From contig JAGBDV010000018.1 of assembly GCA_017937305.1 (NCBI GenBank), forward strand, positions 1-64,000: a DNA stretch of 64,000 nucleotides. Direction: 5' to 3'. The notes under the pieces are model-generated. The model made no database searches. It was not told the origin of the DNA and saw only the letters and a program-made list of their open reading frames with translations. Source of the stretch: Bacilli bacterium (GTDB lineage: Bacteria > Bacillota_I > Bacilli_A > ML615J-28 > CAG-313). Positions within the stretch are counted from its first letter, which is position 1. Each line of letters opens with the position of its first letter. The translations under genes were made by a program, and so were the position numbers. Shown here piece by piece: positions 35,436-43,023 of this stretch.

Positions 35436-36353
35436 CTAAAGGTTAGAATATTCCTTTGCAATAAGGGCTGCTAGTTTACAATTATTAAATACTAATTTTA
35501 TGTTAGATTCTAAACTATTACCACCAGTAAGTTCTACAATTGTCTTAAGTAAGAATGGAGTTTGATCTTTACCTTTAATTCCTGCTTCATTCATCATGTT
35601 AATAGCTTTATCTATTGCTTCATTCATTACATCTTCATCTAGTGAGTATTCTTCAGGAATAGGGTTAGTAATAAGTACACCACCATTTAGTCCTAAATCC
35701 CATTTTACTTTTAATGTTTTAGCAATTTCAAGTGGTGAATCCATACGGTAATTTACTTTATAAGCACTTGTTCTAGTATAAAATGCTGGAAGCATACTAG
35801 TTCCATAACCAATTACAGGCACACCTTTTGTTTCTAAATATTCTAAAGTTTTTTCAAGATCTAAGATTGCTTTAGCACCTGCACATACTACTGCAACATT
35901 TGTTGATCCTAGTTCATCTAAATCTGCAGATATATCCATAGAAACTTCAGCTCCACGGTGAACACCACCAATACCACCTGTAGCAAATACTTTAACACCA
36001 GCAAGGGAAGCAATATACATTGTTGCAGCAACAGTAGTAGCACCATCAAGTTTATTTGCAACAACAACAGGAATATCTCTTCTACTAACCTTTACTACAT
36101 TTTTACCTTCTTTTGCAACATATTCAATTTCTTCACGTGAAAGTCCTACGCAAAGCACACCTTTGATTATTGCAATAGTTGCAGGTATTGCACCAGCATC
36201 TCTAATAATCTCTTCACACTTAAGTGCAGTTTCAGCATTCTTAGGATAAGGCATCCCATGTGAAATAATAGTTGATTCAAGCGCAACAACTGGTTTATTA
36301 TTTTTTAAAGCTTCTTTAACTTCAGGACTTATTTTTAAATACTTTTCTAACAT
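35436..36353 (-). CDS. psuG: Pseudouridine-5'-phosphate glycosidase
   Basis: 305 residues, full length. Splits pseudouridine 5'-phosphate into uracil and ribose 5-phosphate in the cytoplasm. Typical segments: ALESTIISHGMPYPKNAETA near the N-terminus, TIAIIKGVLCVGLS, FATGGIGGVHRGAE, TSMLPAFYTRTS and GGVLITNPIPEEYSLD. The usual kinase partner PsuK is not in this window. It is the first gene of an operon in which a pseudouridine-making enzyme follows directly. A TATAAT element lies ~40 bases upstream. Confidence 0.95.
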   Translation of the reverse strand: MLEKYLKISPEVKEALKNNKPVVALESTIISHGMPYPKNAETALKCEEIIRDAGAIPATIAIIKGVLCVGLSREEIEYVAKEGKNVVKVSRRDIPVVVANKLDGATTVAATMYIASLAGVKVFATGGIGGVHRGAEVSMDISADLDELGSTNVAVVCAGAKAILDLEKTLEYLETKGVPVIGYGTSMLPAFYTRTSAYKVNYRMDSPLEIAKTLKVKWDLGLNGGVLITNPIPEEYSLDEDVMNEAIDKAINMMNEAGIKGKDQTPFLLKTIVELTGGNSLESNIKLVFNNCKLAALIAKEYSNL

Positions 36354-36432
36354 TTTAAAACTCCTTTATTTTTTATTACTTATATTATATCAAATTTTTA
36401 TTTTTTTTACACTATTATTATTAATAATTTAA

Positions 36433-36461
36433 AATCCCCTATTAAATAATAATGGGGGATT
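36433..36461 (-). terminator. Terminator after the XRE regulator
   Basis: Minus strand AATCCCC arm, A/T-rich loop, GGGGATT arm, then TTT. Overlaps the region just past the XRE stop codon. Confidence 0.7.
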
Positions 36462-36465
36462 AATT

Positions 36466-37521
36466 TTATTTAAATAAATTAATAAATAGAGGATCGTTTC
36501 TTAAAAAATCAAAAATATCATTTTTTAAATCTTCTTTTAAATCTTGCTCATGATTTGGTTCTCCACTAAAACTCCACTTAGTAGAATCATCACTAAGTCT
36601 ATCTACTAAAAATGAAGTATGGCGTAAAACTTCTTTATTTTTATACATCTTTGTCCATATTCTTATATGTTTTAAAGAAAGTCTTAAATATTCTAGTGTT
36701 GTTTCTTTATTCTTGATTCTAGCTTGATCAAATGCACACATATTATATATATCTGCAAGTCTAATATGATAGAAACCATAATCTCCCTCTTCATAAACAA
36801 TATCTAAAAATTGTTTAAATTTTAAAAGTGGAATATCTCTTTTTCCAGTTTCAGCTCTTCCGTATGTTGTAATTAATTTTAAATAAAACATATCAACTAA
36901 TCTATCAAAAATGTTTTGCGTAGCATGGATTCTATCTTCTCCTGTTACAACATCTGGCCAGAACCATTCACGAGTAATAATCATCATCGGAAGCTTTTCA
37001 ACGATTTGTTTAGCTTTATCAAGTTCTTTTCTAGATGTGTATATTAATACTAAAGTCTGCATAGCTCCATATCTAATATTATCATCTACACATTTTTCTA
37101 GAATTTCATTTGCTATTTTTATAGATTTATCAGTATACTCTTTTAAATCAGGATCTATTCCTTTTGTAAAGTATATATGTAGCAAAGCATCTTTAATTTC
37201 CCAACTATTAGGATACTTTTTAATTGCTTCTTCTAATAGGTTTAAATTTTCATCAGTCTTACCTTGATTTAATAAAACAGAATATTCTTCAATTATCGCA
37301 TTAATTTCTCCTTCTTTTTTCTTTACATCTACATCAAGTAAAAAGTCTACTGTTACATCAAACATATTCGCAAGAATTGGAAGTAAAGTAATATCTGGGT
37401 ATGTTAAATCATTTTCCCAACGAGACACTGCTTGAAAACTCACACCTAGTTGTTCTGCAAGTTCTTCTTGAGTTAAGTTATTTTCAATTCTTAGTTCTTT
37501 AATTCTTTTACCTAATTGCAT
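36466..37521 (-). CDS. XRE-family regulator with TPR-like C-terminal domain
   Basis: 351 residues from the ATG at 37521, chosen because AAGGAAG lies upstream and the helix-turn-helix starts normally (MQLGKRIKELR). Residues 1-65 are a classical HTH_3 domain (LTQEELAEQLGVSFQAVSRWEND), then LPILANMFDVTVDFLL. The remaining ~280 residues are helical, with weak TPR-like units (NLLEEAIKKYPNSWEIKDALLHIY, LDKAKQIVEKL). This design is common in one-component regulators of Bacillota that may sense a peptide or protein. A perfect palindrome lies just upstream of the start. No obvious target gene is adjacent. Confidence 0.85.
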   Translation of the reverse strand: MQLGKRIKELRIENNLTQEELAEQLGVSFQAVSRWENDLTYPDITLLPILANMFDVTVDFLLDVDVKKKEGEINAIIEEYSVLLNQGKTDENLNLLEEAIKKYPNSWEIKDALLHIYFTKGIDPDLKEYTDKSIKIANEILEKCVDDNIRYGAMQTLVLIYTSRKELDKAKQIVEKLPMMIITREWFWPDVVTGEDRIHATQNIFDRLVDMFYLKLITTYGRAETGKRDIPLLKFKQFLDIVYEEGDYGFYHIRLADIYNMCAFDQARIKNKETTLEYLRLSLKHIRIWTKMYKNKEVLRHTSFLVDRLSDDSTKWSFSGEPNHEQDLKEDLKNDIFDFLRNDPLFINLFK

Positions 37522-37548
37522 AAATTTTCTTCCTTTCATATATATTAT

Positions 37549-37565
37549 TAGTAAGCTTACACTAA
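37549..37565. promoter_or_regulatory. Palindromic operator upstream of XRE gene
   Basis: Perfect GTAAGCTTAC centred at 37555, extended by TTAGT on one arm and ACTAAT on the other. It is between a TATACT-like -10 element and the ribosome site, a place suited to autorepression by the XRE protein. Confidence 0.5.
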
Positions 37566-37657
37566 TAGTATACACCTAATAAATATACATTACCATAACT
37601 TAAATGATGAATAGATTTCAACTAATATGAGAATATTCATAAAAACAATGAAAAAAA

Positions 37658-38719
37658 TTATTTTTCTTCATTTTGTTGACTATAAAATATTTGTTTTTGA
37701 TGCTCAATTTCTGCTTTTAAATCTAATTCATTAGGTAAATATAATTTATACTTTGTAGCAAATAAGTGTTCATTTCCTTTTAAAATAGAATACTTTGCAA
37801 TATCAGCATTTGTTTCAGAACATAGAACAATGCCTAGTGTTGGATTATCACTTTTATCTTTTATTAGTTCATCAAACATTCTTACATACATATCCATTTG
37901 TCCAATATCTTGATGAGTAATTGGTCCTGTCTTTAATTCTAATAAAATAAAACATTTCAAAATATAATTATAAAATACTAAATCAACATAATAATCGCCA
38001 TTATCAGTACGAATATGATATTGTCTCCCTACAAATGCATAACCTTTTCCAAGTTCCATTAATATTACTTGTAAATTAGAAAGAATAGCTTGTTCTAAAA
38101 CACTTTCACGTAATTTAGAATTTTCAGGAATTCCTAAAAAATCTAAAATTACAGGGTTCTTAATATGTTCAAGATGATTTAATTTTTTCTCTATAATAGG
38201 TTCTTCATTGTCTTTTTTGGGATGTTCTTTTACTTGTGATGATAACATTCGATAATAATATTGGGTACTAATGTTTCTTTGTAATGTTCTAACGCTCCAA
38301 GCATTCTTATATGCTTCTTTTTCATACCAAATTCTAGCTTTGGCATCATCAATATTTATAAGAAGTTTATAATGTGACCAACTCAAAAAAGATTGTTGCC
38401 ACACTGTGTCCACAATCTTTGGATATAATGTATAAAATCTAAAATATCTATACAAATTAGTTCGATCAAATCCTTTTCCATAAATTTTTGTTAATTCTTT
38501 AGATAAAGTAACAATTATCTCGCGACCATAATTTTCTTTACGAGTTTCTTTTAATTCTTCTTCATAAATTCTTTTACCAATTAACCAATTTCTTTGTAGT
38601 AAGACTATGTCTATAGTTTTATATACAATGTTTCTACTATCATCAATAATTTGTTTAACATCATTCATGATATCACTTGTTTCATAAGCATCAGTTCTTA
38701 AATCTAATAAATTTTTCAT
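37658..38719 (-). CDS. YhcG-type PDDEXK nuclease (DUF1016)
   Basis: 353 residues. N-terminal DUF1016_N: NVYKTIDIVLLQRNWLIGKRIYEEE-like helix pair (here IVYKTIDIVLLQRNWLIGKRI), then YGREIIVTLSKELTKIYGKGF and WQQSFLSWSHYKLLINI. C-terminal DUF1016 with a PD-(D/E)xK nuclease core: YYVDLVFYNYILKCFILLELKTG, giving Asp and ELK metal-binding residues. Members are endonucleases of unclear role, often found as cargo in restriction or defence neighbourhoods. It lies 28 bases behind a structured RNA/terminator element (38747-38937), which may control it. A short fragment similar to codons for KIVDTVWQQSF is repeated at ~38995-39030. Confidence 0.88.
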   Translation of the reverse strand: MKNLLDLRTDAYETSDIMNDVKQIIDDSRNIVYKTIDIVLLQRNWLIGKRIYEEELKETRKENYGREIIVTLSKELTKIYGKGFDRTNLYRYFRFYTLYPKIVDTVWQQSFLSWSHYKLLINIDDAKARIWYEKEAYKNAWSVRTLQRNISTQYYYRMLSSQVKEHPKKDNEEPIIEKKLNHLEHIKNPVILDFLGIPENSKLRESVLEQAILSNLQVILMELGKGYAFVGRQYHIRTDNGDYYVDLVFYNYILKCFILLELKTGPITHQDIGQMDMYVRMFDELIKDKSDNPTLGIVLCSETNADIAKYSILKGNEHLFATKYKLYLPNELDLKAEIEHQKQIFYSQQNEEK

Positions 38720-38746
38720 TTCCTTTTTTCCTTCCTTTATAAAATT

Positions 38747-38937
38747 AAAAAAACGGAGCTTACTCTACAAAAGATTCTATTCCTATAAAATAAGAATAGA
38801 TATATCTTTTATAAAATAAACTCCGCGTATAGTCTTTTGCGCAAAACAACTTACCTTGTATCTTAGGGCTAGCAGATTATCAATATACATATATATCCCA
38901 AAAGACTAGATAATATGTTTTAAACCTTGACTTTCTA
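38747..38937 (-). ncRNA. Candidate ~190-nt structured RNA or leader of the yhcG-like gene
   Basis: No ORF covers this interval, yet it is framed by a consensus promoter (38944-38972) and a long terminator. On the minus strand a 9-bp helix forms between AGTCTTTTG (38899-38907) and CAAAAGACT (38831-38839); ATTATC before the first arm and GATAAT between the arms could pair across it as a pseudoknot. The 3' end is a ~72-base hairpin (CGGAG/CTCCG closed, 38754-38825) with seven U. I matched no known family: not 6S, tmRNA, SRP RNA, T-box or a common riboswitch by motif. The next gene, the nuclease, starts 28 bases after the terminator, so it may be an attenuating leader rather than a free RNA. Confidence 0.5.
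38754..38825 (-). terminator. Long terminator hairpin of the candidate RNA
   Basis: Minus strand CGGAG, then nested arms AAAGAT/ATCTTT and CTATTC/GAATAG, closing CTCCG and seven T (38747-38753). Confidence 0.75.
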
Positions 38938-38943
38938 CAATAA

Positions 38944-38972
38944 TATTATAACATTTAATATTCCTAAAATCA
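38944..38972 (-). promoter_or_regulatory. Consensus promoter of the candidate RNA
   Basis: Minus strand TTGATT, 17-base spacer, perfect TATAAT. Predicted start near 38937, just at the beginning of the conserved-looking helix region. Confidence 0.7.
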
Positions 38973-38993
38973 ATAGCAAATTAAATTTTTTTA

Positions 38994-39030
38994 TAAAAAA
39001 GATTGTTGACGCAGCGAGTCCACAATCTTA
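38994..39030 (-). pseudogene. Short yhcG-like relic
   Basis: 37 bases on the minus strand read KIVDSLRQQSFL then stop, against KIVDTVWQQSFL in the intact nuclease gene (38385-38420); the DNA matches at about 30 of 35 positions. Upstream the frame is closed. Either a remnant of a second yhcG copy or a chance-shared inverted repeat (AAGATTGT/ACAATCTT). Confidence 0.35.
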
Positions 39031-39071
39031 TTTTAATTTTAATATTTGAAGAAATATATTTTATATAACAT

Positions 39072-39173
39072 CTATTGGTCTTCTTTATTTTTTAAATACC
39101 AATAAAATATATTAAATATTTCTTTAGCAAAAAAAGAATATGCCTCATAAAATACTTCGTTTGTTATTTTCAT
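39072..39173 (-). CDS. Possible 33-residue small protein
   Basis: MKITNEVFYEAYSFFAKEI followed by FNIFYWYLKNKEDQ; amphipathic, aromatic-rich. GGGG lies 7 bases before the ATG. No family, no clear promoter. Listed because it fills the otherwise empty stretch between the RNA and the WG-repeat gene. Confidence 0.3.
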   Translation of the reverse strand: MKITNEVFYEAYSFFAKEIFNIFYWYLKNKEDQ

Positions 39174-39192
39174 ATTTTTCCCCATCAAATAT

Positions 39193-39224
39193 AAAAACTC
39201 TTTATATTGCTATAAAGAGTTTTT
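39193..39224. terminator. Bidirectional terminator of WG-repeat gene
   Basis: AAAAACTCTTTATA / TATAAAGAGTTTTT with a TTGC loop; overlaps the stop codon of the lipoprotein gene. Confidence 0.8.
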
Positions 39225-40515
39225 AATCTTCTAATAAATTAAAACCAATATATTTCCAATCAGGTTTTTGGAAAATTAGTTTTTTCTTATTATTATAAAT
39301 AGTGCAGTATTTACCATTTACAAAATAACCATCATCAGTTGCTACATACAATTCTTTTGAATCGGTTTCGAACACTATTTTACCATCAAGAGTGATAAGG
39401 CCATATAAATCATCTTTTGATACACACATATAATCTTTATAAATACGTACGATTGAATATTCTTTTAAATAATCAGCTTTTTCAAACTTTAACTTTTTAT
39501 AATCAAATTTATAATAAGTTGGATTTGTTCTGTCTTTAGAATTAACATATGCATATACATCATTACGATATGGATCTAAATCACCAAAGTGGCATGTATA
39601 GTCTTTATCTAATGTAAGACTATCAACTACTTCGAGATAACTATTATATATATACATTACATTATCTTTATAAATAAGAATATAATCACCAACAACTAAA
39701 TAATTAGTTGATCTTACATCTTTGATTTTGTTATCATTTTTTATACAGTAGAAATTAACAGTACTATATGAGTCAACATAATAATAATTTTCATGAAAAG
39801 AACGAGAGCATTGTGAATAAGATTCCATTTCACCATAATAATTTCCATTCACATCATAAAGGCAGTCATCTACTTCTACTAAATATCCATAAACATCTAA
39901 ATCAACATTTCCAAAATTATGAAGTTTATTAAATTTTGAATCAATAGTCCAAAAATCATTATTTTCATCTTGAATATATGCATAACCATTACAAAATCCA
40001 CCAGCATACAAAACCCCACTATAAACAAGGTTACCTGATGTGTCTATATAACCATAATTACCATCGCTTACCTTCACTTCAGCATAAGTGCCTCCATAAA
40101 ATCTTTCAATATATTCATAAGTGCATAAAACATTACCATTTTTATCTAGTAAAACATCACCTGATTTTCCCTTATATGATCCTATATAAATTTTATTCCT
40201 AAAATCATGATGAAAATAATCAAAGCTGTCTGTTACTTGAACTCCCTTAGTATTAATTAAAAATGTCTTATCATTAAGGTCTACCATAGCAACACCATCA
40301 TTAAAGCCTTCAGCATAGTCATAAATAAAGTCTATTTTAACTTCAAATTTTTCGTTAAAAAAACCATATTTACCATCATAATTTTCTGCAAAACCAAGTC
40401 CATCAGAAAATAGCTCTAATTTATAATCGGTAATAATTTCCTTATCTTTCTTTTTACAACTTTCAAGAGTAAATATCATAAATGAAATAATTAATAAAAT
40501 GATTATTTTTTTCAT
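39223..40515 (-). CDS. WG-repeat lipoprotein
   Basis: 430 residues from the ATG at 40515; AAGGAGA sits 8-9 bases before it, while an upstream GTG would overlap that site. Signal IIILLIISFMIFTLESC ends at a lipobox Cys. The mature part consists of WG-type repeats (YGFFNEKFEVKIDFIYDYAEGF, GYIDTSGNLVYSG, LYGLITLDGKIVFET), a beta-rich repeat of unknown function common in surface proteins. Follows the broken yafQ gene by 17 bases, with no clear functional tie. Confidence 0.85.
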   Translation of the reverse strand: MKKIIILLIISFMIFTLESCKKKDKEIITDYKLELFSDGLGFAENYDGKYGFFNEKFEVKIDFIYDYAEGFNDGVAMVDLNDKTFLINTKGVQVTDSFDYFHHDFRNKIYIGSYKGKSGDVLLDKNGNVLCTYEYIERFYGGTYAEVKVSDGNYGYIDTSGNLVYSGVLYAGGFCNGYAYIQDENNDFWTIDSKFNKLHNFGNVDLDVYGYLVEVDDCLYDVNGNYYGEMESYSQCSRSFHENYYYVDSYSTVNFYCIKNDNKIKDVRSTNYLVVGDYILIYKDNVMYIYNSYLEVVDSLTLDKDYTCHFGDLDPYRNDVYAYVNSKDRTNPTYYKFDYKKLKFEKADYLKEYSIVRIYKDYMCVSKDDLYGLITLDGKIVFETDSKELYVATDDGYFVNGKYCTIYNNKKKLIFQKPDWKYIGFNLLED

Positions 40516-40532
40516 ACCAAACTTCTCCTTTA

Positions 40533-40749
40533 TCACTTATAACATAAATAGTATATCAATAACCAATCAGGTTCTAAATGACATTCTCTAAATCCCTTAT
40601 ACTCCCCTAGTAATGAATGATCTTTATACTTTTCATCCAATTTTTCTAAGTTAGCAAGTTTTTCTATTACACTAAATAAGAAATTAAGATTCTTATTTTG
40701 CTTTTGTGCGAGTTTTAAATCTACTAGAAAATCTTACTTCTAATTTCAT
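40533..40749 (-). pseudogene. Broken YafQ/RelE-family toxin gene
   Basis: The ATG at 40749, with AGAGG upstream and one base after the antitoxin stop, gives MKLEVRFS, after which a shift is needed to read VDLKLAQKQNKNLNFLFSV and then KYKDHSLLGEYKGFRECHLE, PDWLLIYYLCYK and TGA. YDH..L.GxYxGxRECHxEPDWLLIY is the YafQ ribonuclease signature. Compared with the ~90-residue family, residues around 9-13 are deleted with a frameshift, and the C-terminus after LLIY, including the catalytic His of that region, is lost. The toxin is therefore inactive. Confidence 0.8.
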
Positions 40750-40750
40750 A

Positions 40751-41023
40751 TTATACCTCTAATGCTTTTTTTAAATCATCAATGTTGGTATAACCTTTTT
40801 CTTTTCCATTTGCTATTGCGATACTTTCTTCCATTGCTTCAATTGTTTCTTGTTTTGGAATATTTCCTTTGATTTCAAATGGTATACCATTTACTCTAAT
40901 TACTTGTCTTAAAAAAATATTTATTGCAGTTGTCATATTTAAGCCTAACTCTTCAAATACTTTTTCAGAGCTTTCTTTCACAGCTTTATCAATACGAATA
41001 TTTAAATTTGTGGTATTATTCAT
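40751..41023 (-). CDS. RelB/DinJ-family antitoxin
   Basis: 90 residues. Ribbon-helix-helix N-terminus (TTNLNIRIDKAVKESSEKVF, MTTAINIFLRQVI) and a flexible, charged C-terminal toxin-binding part (IPKQETIEAMEES to DLKKALEV). It would bind its own promoter and neutralise YafQ-type toxin; the toxin gene that follows is broken, leaving a lone antitoxin. GGAGG precedes the ATG and a perfect promoter lies upstream. Confidence 0.92.
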   Translation of the reverse strand: MNNTTNLNIRIDKAVKESSEKVFEELGLNMTTAINIFLRQVIRVNGIPFEIKGNIPKQETIEAMEESIAIANGKEKGYTNIDDLKKALEV

Positions 41024-41051
41024 AGCGCACCTCCAATATTATTATATGTTA

Positions 41052-41080
41052 ATTATAACATTTTATAATGACATTGTCAA
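41052..41080 (-). promoter_or_regulatory. Perfect-consensus promoter of the antitoxin gene
   Basis: Minus strand TTGACA, 17-base spacer, TATAAT: full consensus, as expected for a strong promoter held down by the antitoxin itself. Confidence 0.85.
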
Positions 41081-41083
41081 TAC

Positions 41084-41124
41084 ATAATGCACATTTTATT
41101 TAAAATAAATAATGCACATTTTAT
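41084..41124 (-). repeat. Two direct repeats upstream of the antitoxin promoter
   Basis: ATAATGCACATTTTAT occurs at 41084-41099 and 41109-41124 (25-base period), just upstream of the -35 box. Candidate binding sites for the ribbon-helix-helix antitoxin or another regulator. Confidence 0.6.
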
Positions 41125-41136
41125 AAAAAATAAAAA

Positions 41137-41158
41137 AAGCCACATTTTCATGTGACTT
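41137..41158 (-). terminator. Terminator after tRNA-Gly
   Basis: Minus strand AAGTCACAT, GAAA loop, ATGTGGCTT, then seven T, about 14 bases after the tRNA 3' end. Confidence 0.85.
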
Positions 41159-41171
41159 CTTAAATTCTTTT

Positions 41172-41246
41172 TGGAGCGGGTAACCGGAATCGAACCGGCA
41201 TCTTCGCCATGGCAAGGCGGTATAATAGCCTTTATACTATACCCGC
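41172..41246 (-). tRNA. tRNA-Gly (GCC)
   Basis: 75 bases including encoded CCA. Acceptor GCGGGTA pairs with TACCCGC, discriminator T before CCA; T arm GCCGG-TTCGATT-CCGGT; anticodon loop TTGCCAT gives GCC. With standard numbering (A14, G18G19, A21) the D stem is weak and C27 faces A43, leaving four firm G/C pairs in the anticodon stem. Flanked by a good promoter and terminator, so it is a single-gene unit. Confidence 0.93.
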
Positions 41247-41264
41247 ATCATTAAAAGCAATATT

Positions 41265-41293
41265 AGTATATCAAATTATTGATATATTATCAA
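41265..41293 (-). promoter_or_regulatory. Promoter of tRNA-Gly
   Basis: Minus strand TTGATA, 17-base spacer, TATACT. It lies inside an AAAGCAATATT/AATATTGCTTT inverted repeat that may also end yebC transcription. Confidence 0.65.
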
Positions 41294-41317
41294 GAATATT
41301 GCTTTTATTTTGATTTT

Positions 41318-42070
41318 TTATTCTTCTTCAGCTTCCCAGTTTACGTTATGATAAACATCTTGTACATCATCTAAATCCTCAAGCATTGCTAGTAAGCGTT
41401 CGAATTGGTCAATTTCTTTTTCATCAGTTAAATCAACCATATTATCAGTTTCCCAGCTAATTTTATCTACTAAGAATTCAATATCATCTCCAAGATCACC
41501 AAGTGCTTGTCTGATCTTATTGTATTCTGAGTAATCAGCTTCAACAGTAACAAGTTCTTCACCAGTTTCTTCATCAGTTTCTGTGTAAGTATTTTGAACA
41601 TCACAGTCAGCATCTAAAAGTGCCATTACTGCATCTTCTTCACTTAAACCTTTGAATACGAATACTGCTAAATGTTTGAATTGATAAGTTACACTACCAC
41701 TTGATGCAATTTTACCACCAGTTTTTTGGAATGCTACTTTTACATCTGTTTGTGTACGATTGTGGTTATCTGTTAAACATTCAACTACTACTTGTGAATT
41801 ACCTGGGCCAAAACCTTCAAGTAATAATTCTGCATAAGATGTTTGGTCAGCACCTTTTGCTTTATCGATTGCACGTTTAATAACGTCTGCTGTTACTTGT
41901 TCTCTTTTAGCTCTTTCAATTGTTCTTTTTAATGTTTGATTTAAATCTGGATCAGGAACACCACCTTTAGCTGCCATATAAATTAGGCGGCTCCATTTAC
42001 TGTTTAGTTTAGCTTTTGCTGCAGCTGTTTTTGCCATTGATGCTGCACGTACTTCATGTGCTCTACCCAT
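41318..42070 (-). CDS. YebC/PmpR family protein
   Basis: 250 residues, full length. MGRAHEVRAASMAKTAAAKAK start, then GVPDPDLNQTLKRTIERAKRE, LLLEGFGPGNSQVVVECLTDN and the acidic C-terminal third (DLTDEKEIDQFERLLAMLEDL). The family is known both as transcription regulators (PmpR) and, more recently, as ribosome-associated factors that relieve stalling at proline stretches. Single gene with GGAGAA before the ATG. Confidence 0.93.
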   Translation of the reverse strand: MGRAHEVRAASMAKTAAAKAKLNSKWSRLIYMAAKGGVPDPDLNQTLKRTIERAKREQVTADVIKRAIDKAKGADQTSYAELLLEGFGPGNSQVVVECLTDNHNRTQTDVKVAFQKTGGKIASSGSVTYQFKHLAVFVFKGLSEEDAVMALLDADCDVQNTYTETDEETGEELVTVEADYSEYNKIRQALGDLGDDIEFLVDKISWETDNMVDLTDEKEIDQFERLLAMLEDLDDVQDVYHNVNWEAEEE

Positions 42071-42160
42071 AATAAATTCTCCTTTTTAAATTTTTACCTT
42101 ATCTATTATATCACTTTTTTCACTTTTATAAAAGTAAGTAGCATTATTATATTATTTATT

Positions 42161-43009
42161 TTACTTTGCTTCTAAAATTTTTAAAATAATTTTCTTAAAT
42201 TTCTTTAATTCTGATAGATATGCTTCACCAATTTTATTAGTTAAATTAATATAAGGATTAGCAATATCAATAATCATATATGGTTGTTTTGGAAGATTAA
42301 CTCTTTCAACTTTTAAGTTACGATATGTTTCATCATCTTGATCAATTTTAATACCTTTAGTAAAATCATCTACTGCATGAACAAATTCTTTTAAGTATGC
42401 TTCATAAGTATGTTTAGTAAAGTTTTCTGATAAACCATAGTAAAGTAATAGTTCAATTACATAATCACTTATTTGATCTAAATTATTTAAATCACGATAA
42501 TATGTAAGTATTTGAACAGTATTTTTAAATAAATTAAATTCACTTCCTGCAAGATTTACAAATGCGTTTCTTAATTCATCTTCTTTAATAAAGAAAGATG
42601 TTTGATAGTTTAATTCATCTAAAAATCTAATACTTAAGTTAATATTATAATTATTATAAGTATAATTAATACTATTAGTTTGATTATTAATAGAAATTAA
42701 ATTTACTTTATCTAAATTATAATTAAATACTAAAAAATTCCATACTGCATTGATAGCAGCCTGATTCATTAGTGGAAATGAATTAATTAAAGGTTTTTCA
42801 AATACAACCATTAATTCTAATGTTTTAGAACCATGATAAATTGTTGTTGCTGCAAGATTACCTGCTTTATTAATTTTTTTAATTTTTAATTCTTTAATGT
42901 TTTCTTTTAAAGAAGTTTCTAAATTATTAATAAATAAAGCTACTTCTTCTTTATCTTCTTTTGTAAATTCTAAGTCTGTAACTAATTTTCTAAAATCTTT
43001 TTCAGTCAA
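42161..43009 (-). CDS. Unknown protein, possibly a degenerate OAS/CD-NTase-like fold
   Basis: 282 residues, soluble, no recognised family. The order of segments, KINKAGNLAATTIYHGSKTLELMVVF near 45-70, a helical middle, and YVIELLLYYGLSENFTKHTYE near 185-205, faintly recalls OAS1-like nucleotidyltransferases. The expected metal-binding DxD reads LEL, so catalysis by that route is unlikely. It lies 14 bases upstream (in map order) of the PHP phosphatase gene and is co-oriented with it. The fold call is a weak inference. Confidence 0.5.
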   Translation of the reverse strand: MTEKDFRKLVTDLEFTKEDKEEVALFINNLETSLKENIKELKIKKINKAGNLAATTIYHGSKTLELMVVFEKPLINSFPLMNQAAINAVWNFLVFNYNLDKVNLISINNQTNSINYTYNNYNINLSIRFLDELNYQTSFFIKEDELRNAFVNLAGSEFNLFKNTVQILTYYRDLNNLDQISDYVIELLLYYGLSENFTKHTYEAYLKEFVHAVDDFTKGIKIDQDDETYRNLKVERVNLPKQPYMIIDIANPYINLTNKIGEAYLSELKKFKKIILKILEAK

Positions 43010-43023
43010 ATTAATACTCCTTT

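Noticed and set aside
38747-38937. 6S RNA, tmRNA, SRP RNA or tracrRNA
   Set aside because: None of their diagnostic sequences or helices are visible, and no cas9 is present; left as an orphan RNA.
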